DNA of 64,000 bases, from NCBI GenBank assembly GCA_002049455.2, contig KV918792.1, forward strand, positions 345,753 to 409,752, given 5' to 3'. Shown here one piece after another: positions 57,713 to 64,000 of this stretch (within the stretch, counting starts at the first letter, position 1; every line of letters starts with the position of its first letter). The translations under genes were made by a program, and so were the position numbers. The DNA is from Porphyra umbilicalis (lineage: Eukaryota; Rhodophyta; Bangiophyceae; Bangiales; Bangiaceae). A model generated the notes under the pieces. It had not been told where the DNA came from, did not search any database, and worked only from the letters and a program-made list of their open reading frames with translations.

Positions 57713-58231
57713 GGAATTTTCTCTCGACCACTCACGTTTTTGCACGTCGCAGCTTGTCTTTTCAAACACCCGATGTAAAGCTCAGAGCCGTAAGAGCCGG
57801 CTTAACTCGGCGTGTGAGACCCCCCCCCCCGTCGATTGTAGCCCACCTACACGTCGAATCGACGGGGTGCGTTTTTTTTTAAATACAACCTCACTGTGAA
57901 GCTGATTGCATCAGTCCTCCACCGGTGTGCTCTGTCAAGCCGTGCCATGAGATGATGCAGAGAAACGCGAAAGCTGTGTGCTGTGTCATTCCCTCCGGCA
58001 TGCTGTGCTCGACGGGGAGCGGCGCTTTCATCCAGCTGCCTCATGCTTTCAAACGCACATGGTCGCACCGGTCCCCCTGCTCCCCGCCTTTCCAGGCAGC
58101 CTGGACCGCCCCCCCCCCCTCATCCCCTTGATCCCTCCCCCCTTCCCTCGCCCCCCGGCCGCTATCCGCCTCCCCGCGCCCCAAAGAGCCACCACACCCG
58201 CGACGTCCCCCCCCCCCCCCCGCCTGCCCGC
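57713..58231. other. Region 3' of the WDR48 homologue
   Basis: Contains C homopolymers (57,820-57,830 and 58,205-58,220) and no other structure. It would hold the 3' untranslated region of the minus-strand gene; no polyadenylation signal was identified with confidence. Confidence 0.4.
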
Positions 58232-59756
58232 TCACCCCTCCCGCGGCTCCCGCAGGCGGTACGTCAGCTCCATATCCGGCAGCTCCCGCCACAAAAACTG
58301 CTTGATGGTTGCGAGGCTCATCGCGCCGGGCACCAGCCGCCCGTTGCACACAATCTCGAGCGCCCCCTCCTCGGGCGTGTCCGCTTCGCGGCCCATGCGC
58401 CGGTACTCCTCGCGGAGGAGCTTAGCGGTGTAGGACGCGACTTTGCGCGCGCGGAGCACCCGCGGCGCGTTGAGCATCGACTCTTTGAGGGCGGGGAGCG
58501 CCGACCCAGCGTCGGGCGCAAGTTGAAAGGCGAGCTTGACCGTCTCGCGGGGGGGGCGCCCGGCGCCAGCGCCGGCGCCGCCCGCCGCGCCGGCGGCGGT
58601 GCCGCCGCCGCCGCCGGGGCGCTCGCGCACCACGTCGGCGACCCAGGGGGGGAGCGCCTCCCCGTCGGCGGGGCCGAGCTCGGCTATCCGGCGGCGGAGG
58701 AGGGGGACCGACGCGCCCTCCTCCATAACCGCCACGGTCGTGTCAGGGGGAAGGGCATAGGGGGGGAGACCCGCGTCAGCGACCTTGGCGGGGGGGCGGG
58801 AGGGGGGGGAGGGGGGGAGGGCGCACCCGCGGCACCCTCACCCGTTGGTGGGAAAGGCTGCGCGCCGCCCGCCGCGGCCGGGGGCGCCGCGGCAGAGGCG
58901 CCACCGCCGGCGGCTGCCGCGGCCACGGGTGTGGTGCCCGGGGGGCCCCCCTCGCCCGCCACCGTCGACACGGACGTGGTCGACGTGCCGCTCGAGGCGC
59001 CCACGGGGGCACCCGCCGCCCCCTCCCCCCCCCCCCCCCCCGATGCGGCGCCACCGTCACCCGCCGCGGCGGCGGCCGCCGCCGCCTCCGCCACCAGCCG
59101 CCTGTGCCACTCCCCAAACAGCCCCCGGACGACGTGCTCCCCGATATTCACCTTGACCTCCTCTGACAGCACGTCCAGCCCCGCGTCGACGGCGTACAGC
59201 TCGGCCTTGAACGCCGACGACGGTTCCAGCTTGATCGTCAAGGAGCCGGTGCGAAAGTCGACGGTGAACCACGACGGCACCGCCACCTCCTCCTCGAGGG
59301 CGGCCGCGACAGCGTCGAGGTCCCCGGGCCGACGCGTCGGCGCATTGGCCACGGCGGCGGCGGCCGCCGCCGCCGCCGCCGCCTCAGCCGCTGCTACCGA
59401 CCCAAGGCCTGGGGGAACCACGGCCGCGGGCGGCGGTGGCGGCACCGCCGGCGGCGGTGGCGGGGACGACACTGAGCGCACGCGCCCGGTCGTAACGTCG
59501 ATGGTCGACACGTCGCCGGCAGCGTCCTCGACGAGAACCTCCCGCTTGTTGTTGAGTACCCGGTACGCAACAACGGCCGGGAGGCCGGGCAACTCCACCG
59601 CCGGCACGGGCGGCGCGGCCACGGCGACACCCGCCGCCTCGCCCCCGAAATCGGCCACGGCGGCGGCGACGGCGCCGTCGACCGCCCCGCCGCCGCCAAT
59701 CGTGCCGGTCGCGGCGCGGAGGCGGCGGCCGCTGCCGCTGCCGCCACCGCCGCTGC

Positions 59757-59787
<31 letters not shown>

Positions 59788-61262
59788 GCCGCTGCTGCCG
59801 AGGCTCCCGCTACTGCCGGCGGCGCCCGCCAAGATCCCCCCCCCCGGCGGCCCGTTGGCGATGCCACCCCCGACACCCCCACCGAGCCCCCCGCCACCGA
59901 CCTTCTTTCGACCGAGGCGCGGCTCGGCGGCGGCGGCCGGGCGGTCGACTCCCCCCCCGCCAACACAGCCCGCTCCGCCTGCGGCGCATCCAACCGCCAA
60001 CACCGCACCGTCGAGGCTGGCGTCGACACCCACACCGCCCCCTCAGCGCTGTCGAGGGCCATGGCCAGCACCCGGTTGGCGGCCCCCCCCCCACCCACCG
60101 CCGGCAACACACACCGCGAGACGGAGGAGCCGAGCCACGTCCGCCACACCGCCCCGTCGCGGCCGCCCGAGAGCACCCACGAGCCGCCGCCGCCGACGGC
60201 GAGCGCCCACACTGAATCCGCGTGCGCCTCCACGGCGTGCACAGCGCGCTGCATGCGGAGGTCCCACACTCGCACCGACGTGTCGGCCGAGCCGGACAGG
60301 AGGGAGAGGCCCCCAGGCGCCACCGCCACCGCCCGCACCGTGTCGGTGTGGCCGCGGAGGGCCGCGACGCGCGCGCCGGCGCGCGCATCCCACACCGTCA
60401 CGAGGCGGTCGCGGGAGCCGGCCACGAGCACCCGCCCGGCGTCGGGCGGCGGCACCGCAGCACCGCCGCCGCCGCCCGCCGCTCCCCCCGCCTGTGGCGC
60501 CACGTCGGCCACGCCCGCGAGGCAGTAGAGGGAGGCGCCCGGCTTGGTGCGGCCGCCCGTCAAGTCGACGGCCACCCGCCCATACTCGACGTCCCACAAG
60601 AGCACCCGCCCGTCGAGCGAGGCGGACGCCACCGACGTGGCCGACGGCAGCGCGAGTGCCATGACGTAATCCGAGTGGGCGGCGAGCGTCCGCACCGCCC
60701 GCCCCGTGTCTGGATGCCACACCTTGACCGTCCCATCTGACGAGGCCGACGCGACACGGTCAGCGCCCGCGTAGCGCAGGACCGCCAAGTCATTGACCCA
60801 ATCAACGTGCTCGTCAAAAGTCGCGGCGGCGGCGGGGATCGTCGAGGACGCGGGGGGGACGGCGCACCCGCCATCCGGCGCGGCGGGGGCTCCATTGGCG
60901 CCGCGGGCGGCGGGTGCGTCGCGAGCCCCAGCCAATACGGTGCCCCGGAGGGCGCCTTTCCCACCCCCCCCACCGCCGCCGCTGCCGCCGCCGCCGACGT
61001 CAACGTCGGCCGCCGCCAACGGCACCGCCCATCGCCGCACCGTCCCGTCGCGCCCGCCCGTGAAGAGCGTCGCCCCACCGTCGGCCGCGGAGCGCGCCAG
61101 CGACGTGACGCCCGAGCGGTGGACCGCCTCGGCGGGGCGGAGGGTGTAGGTGAGGCGCAGGTCCCGCGACCGCGCGCCGCCCGCGGCGGGCGCGGCGGCG
61201 GCGGCGGTGGCCCCGCTGGCGCTGCCGCCACTGGCGGCCGTGGCGGTAGAGGCATCAGCCAT
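58232..61262 (-). CDS. WDR48: WD40 protein, WDR48/UAF1 homologue
   Basis: UAF1/WDR48 binds and activates the USP1, USP12 and USP46 deubiquitinases, acting in DNA damage tolerance and Fanconi signalling. Met at 61262 is chosen because similarity begins about 33 residues later (RDLRLTYTLRPAEAVHRSGV). WD repeats include FTGGRDGTVRRWAV, HVDWVNDLAVL...ASSDGTVKVWH, AHSDYVMALAL...DGRVLLWD, GHTDTVRAVAV...DTSVRVWD, AHADSVWALAV and STPASTVRCWRL. The family's second half follows: YRVLNNKREVLVEDAAGDVS, then VPSWFTVDFRTGSLTIKLEP, then a C-terminal SUMO-like end, MSLATIKQFLWRELPDMELT. The frame changes twice, near a run of ten G (sense) at 59,826-59,835 and in C-runs at about 58,795-58,840. Both lie in low-complexity linkers, so these are small introns or sequencing indels rather than obvious decay. 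Conserved parts contain no stops. Confidence 0.88.
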
Positions 61263-61408
61263 GGCCGCCGTAGCTGAAAGAGCAGCGGGGGCAGGGAAGG
61301 AGGGGAGGAAAGAAAAAACGCACTGCGAGGGGGAACAGCCGGCGGCGCAGCCACCGCCGAGCGCGGGCGACAGCGGCACGAGACAAGAGAAAATAACGAA
61401 GCAAATGG

Positions 61409-61416
61409 TATTTAAA
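61409..61416 (-). promoter_or_regulatory. TATA-like box upstream of WDR48 homologue
   Basis: TTTAAATA on the minus strand lies about 150 bp upstream of the chosen ATG, in an otherwise GC-rich leader. Position and sequence suit a core promoter; no further support. Confidence 0.3.
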
Positions 61417-61500
61417 GCAGAGAGGCAGACGGCCACCACCAAGTCCGGATCGGCAGAAGCTCGGCGGTTCGTTCCATGTACAGTAGGGTTGCACACCACG

Positions 61501-61795
61501 CTAGTGTCTATTCTACTGGCCGCCTCATTTGAGCCGATTCCCCTCATTTGAGACTGTTTTCGATGCCTCTCTGTGACCATGTTCCCCGCCTCGGCTGCTC
61601 TTTCTGAGAATAGATCTGGACTCGGCCCAGTCCACTCACCTATGGGCCAACTCGGCGGCTGTGTACGATGAAAACTCGGAGGGGGTGCCCCAGACACCCC
61701 AAAAAGGGCGCCTTTCCAGGCCATATGAGAGGGAGCCTCATTTGAGCCTCATCTGAGCCTCATTTGAGCCTCGGGAGCAGTAGAATAGACACTAG
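61501..61795. mobile_element. 295-bp MITE-like element with 18-bp inverted repeats
   Basis: CTAGTGTCTATTCTACTG (61501-61518) is perfectly inverted at 61778-61795. Looser matching extends outward (GGTTGCACA on the left, TTGTGCAAC on the right). Inside, CTCATTTGAG, itself nearly palindromic, occurs four times plus one variant next to the two ends. There is no coding capacity. A target duplication was not clear. Confidence 0.65.
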
Positions 61796-61834
61796 GGTTG
61801 TGCAACACGCCAAAGGCGTGTACACGAACACGCC

Positions 61835-62390
61835 TAAGGCCCAGTCTACACGGCGCGTGTACGGCGTGCTCAGACACGTGCTAGCCAATGGGAGCGCTTC
61901 GTTCCAATCACACCCCAATCACGCTAATACTTTTAGACCCAATCCGGCCGACCGTGCGATCCCGCACGCAAAGGACTTGCGAGCCGAAACAGGCTCATTC
62001 GGAGCATTCAAGCCGAACACGTTCACGTCCGCGAGATTTTTTTTAATATCTCGCGCACGTGAACGTGTTTGGAAAGGAATGTGTCAGTTGCGTCTTTTGG
62101 CTTTCGCAGGAATGATTGGACGAGAAGGCTCCTCACGACTGCACCACTCGGATCAAGAGATGGGAGACCCGTCAGTTCTCGAGAGACGCCTGCTCGGTGC
62201 AGCCGCGTAGCTCTCGCTGCGTCGTTATCACCACGATACGATCTGCCAGATCTGACCATAAACTTCTGGCACAGTGTGTTCGTGCGTGCCGTGAAGAAAG
62301 ACGGCGCCACATCACGTGTTTTTTGGCGGACTTATGTTCATATTGGTGCCGAATCACGTTCACGTCGCTCGCCGTGTAGACTGGGCCTAA
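61835..62390. mobile_element. 550-bp Tourist-like MITE with TAA target duplication
   Basis: GGCCCAGTCTACACGGCG at 61838-61855 is perfectly inverted at 62370-62387 and flanked by TAA on both sides (61835-61837 and 62388-62390). TAA/TTA 3-bp duplications with GG-starting ends are typical of PIF/Harbinger-derived MITEs. The centre holds a 22-bp hairpin (62016-62037 and 62048-62069, one mismatch). No ORF of note. Confidence 0.8.
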
Positions 62391-64000
62391 GAGCACACCC
62401 AACAACGTCTCCCCCAAGTTCTGAAACCCCAAACGGAATATGCCACGTTTGCTTACGTGGAGGACGCTGAGCGGCCCCCCATTTTTCTCATCCAAGAGGG
62501 CCCTCCGCGGTCCTGGAGTTATCGAAAACAGGGGCTACATGGTCCAGAGATGGGTGCAAGAAGATGGGGGAAGCGCACAGCGATTTGCGACCTCTTCCTT
62601 ATTTAATCCTGGCCCCTAAATGAGACTGTCTGCAGAGGTTTCCACAGGACAGTCCTTTTCGTGCAGCCAGGTCAATCCCGCACACAGGTTGGAACTATCC
62701 GCTGAATTATCCCACAGCGATCGACGGATCGATACGAAGGAGTCCCTAGAATTGTTCGACGGACGATCCCAATATCACGCCACAATCATCACAGGATTGG
62801 TATAGGTTCTTTCTCTTGGAAAATGCAGAGAACTCTTATCGGGCGACTTCTGTCTTGTTCACCGGGATAATCCTACGAACTGACCTGGGATCAGAGGCGG
62901 ACTGCACGGTGCATAGTCCGTGGGAACAATCGAAGAGCAGAGCAGCAGACTATCTTTGGGATTGTCTGAGAGATTTTTCTGTCGCTTGTTTTAGAGATCG
63001 GCGCACGTTCCAGTTCTGCGATCGTCCGTCGCTCGAAGATGTAGGACGCTGCACGGATGGTTCGTTCGGCTCAAGGAGGGGGCCAGCTTCAGGATTCTAT
63101 GCATAGAGACGAATTAGATTCTTGCGAGCATGTAGCCCACGCGGCTAAGCGGTGTTGGGCTCTTGTCATGCCACAGTACAGTCTTTCTCCAATGCTGTCC
63201 ACCCTCTATGGCGATCGTACGACCAGAAAGTAGCCCACATTTTTCGTGCAGAAGACGATGATTGGGAGCCACGATCGCTGTTGATTGTACCGTAGAGGCC
63301 GGTCGACCGCGTTCGTTGCTATCCCCCCCTGGACAAGAACGGAAGCGACAAGAATGGAGAAAGACTGTACAGCCGAAGTGCGTGGAGACCTGTTTGCTCG
63401 GCTTCTGTTCGTACTTGGCACAGTAGCGAGCGTCCTATCGTCCTTCCACCGGTCTGATCCGTATCGATTCTGCTTGGGACTCCCCCCTCTGTCATCGGTC
63501 GGGTTGAGTGCCAGTCACTCAAGCTGGCATCTCGGCTTCCGGCACCATTCCTGGCCCACAGGCGGCATCTCAGACTGCGCTCTCGAATTTGTTGACGCCT
63601 TTGTCTTACGTCGCAGCGTCCACAGGCACGCCCCGTGAGCGCCTCCCTGCGAATACGGTTGATATGCTATACGTTGAAGTGCCTGTTACTGGGATCCGAA
63701 CTGCGCTTCTGCGTGTTGTGAGCGTGTCAAAAAGACAGTGCATAACGAAACGATGAAGCGTCGCAGGCGTGGACCTCGAGGCACCGCGTTCTTCGATCTT
63801 GCCGATGGAGACCTCCGGCATTTTCAGTCGCAACGGGCCACGTGTACAACAGGTTCGAGAGCTATGACCATAGAGGAGTCTGGAAGCATCTGTGTGACGG
63901 AGAACCCGAGCACGTTGGGAGAAACGCCGTCACACACTGCCGCTGCGGAGGTCTACCACGATGTAGTCATGTCCTCAGACTCTGAGCCTGATGGATGTCC
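62391..64000. other. Right end of window, no supported gene
   Basis: Balanced composition with short frames on both strands, none with a motif I recognise. No repeats were seen. Confidence 0.4.

Noticed and set aside
53245-57810. Possible inverted ends (CGGCTCTTA words) around the transposase-like ORF
   Set aside because: Only about nine consecutive bases match and no target duplication was found.
58790-58855. Canonical intron (GTGAGG to CCAAG) explaining the second frame change in the WDR48 homologue
   Set aside because: Joining those sites yields an immediate stop, so a homopolymer indel or another intron is more likely.

Overview
This window looks like nuclear DNA of a GC-rich eukaryote, most probably an alga. 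I see no bacterial operons, few recognisable host genes, long GGC/GCC low-complexity tracts, Ty1/copia and Ty3/gypsy retrotransposons, a hAT DNA transposon and small inverted-repeat elements. Proteins with long Ala/Gly/Pro runs and few introns would suit a bangiophyte red alga (Porphyra/Pyropia type). That placement is inference from style only, and a GC-rich green alga is not excluded.

Layout. 1-5.6 kb: a degenerate G-rich minisatellite, ordinary intergenic DNA, then a CpG-rich island with overlapping open frames. About 6.0-10.3 kb: a decayed Ty3/gypsy element whose pol stays in one frame from 6.1 to 8.07 kb despite many stops. 10.9-12.5 kb: an unrecognised decayed plus-strand frame with a diverged inverted copy at 19.65-19.90 kb. 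16.8-43.2 kb: a nest of mobile elements. A gypsy gag/protease (17.8-19.5 kb) and gypsy RT-RNase H-integrase-chromodomain (32.3-35.2 kb), both plus strand, flank a minus-strand Ty1/copia element (20,265-32,304). That copia is split inside gag by a non-autonomous LTR element (25,460-31,491) whose interior is mostly three different tandem arrays (279, 103 and about 302 bp units). Downstream, a long unrecognised minus-strand reading frame (42.7 to 35.5 kb) is split by a 4.5-kb terminal-inverted-repeat element (36,946-41,444). 44.6-49.0 kb: a complete hAT transposon with inverted repeats, an 8-bp target duplication and a transposase carrying one stop. 49.6-51.7 kb: GCC-rich low-complexity DNA. 54.4-57.5 kb: an unrecognised transposase-like minus-strand ORF. 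58.2-61.3 kb: the one clear host gene, a WDR48/UAF1 homologue on the minus strand, with two small inverted-repeat elements just upstream. 62.4-64 kb: nothing recognised.

The layering gives relative ages. The non-autonomous LTR pair differs at about 6 of 602 positions, while the host copia LTR pair differs at about 27 of 400, so the inner element is younger. Across the transposon frames there are about 21 in-frame stops, yet each frame is otherwise maintained over long stretches. This is the pattern expected of C-to-T type decay rather than indel decay. I found no rRNA genes, tRNA genes or CRISPR arrays.
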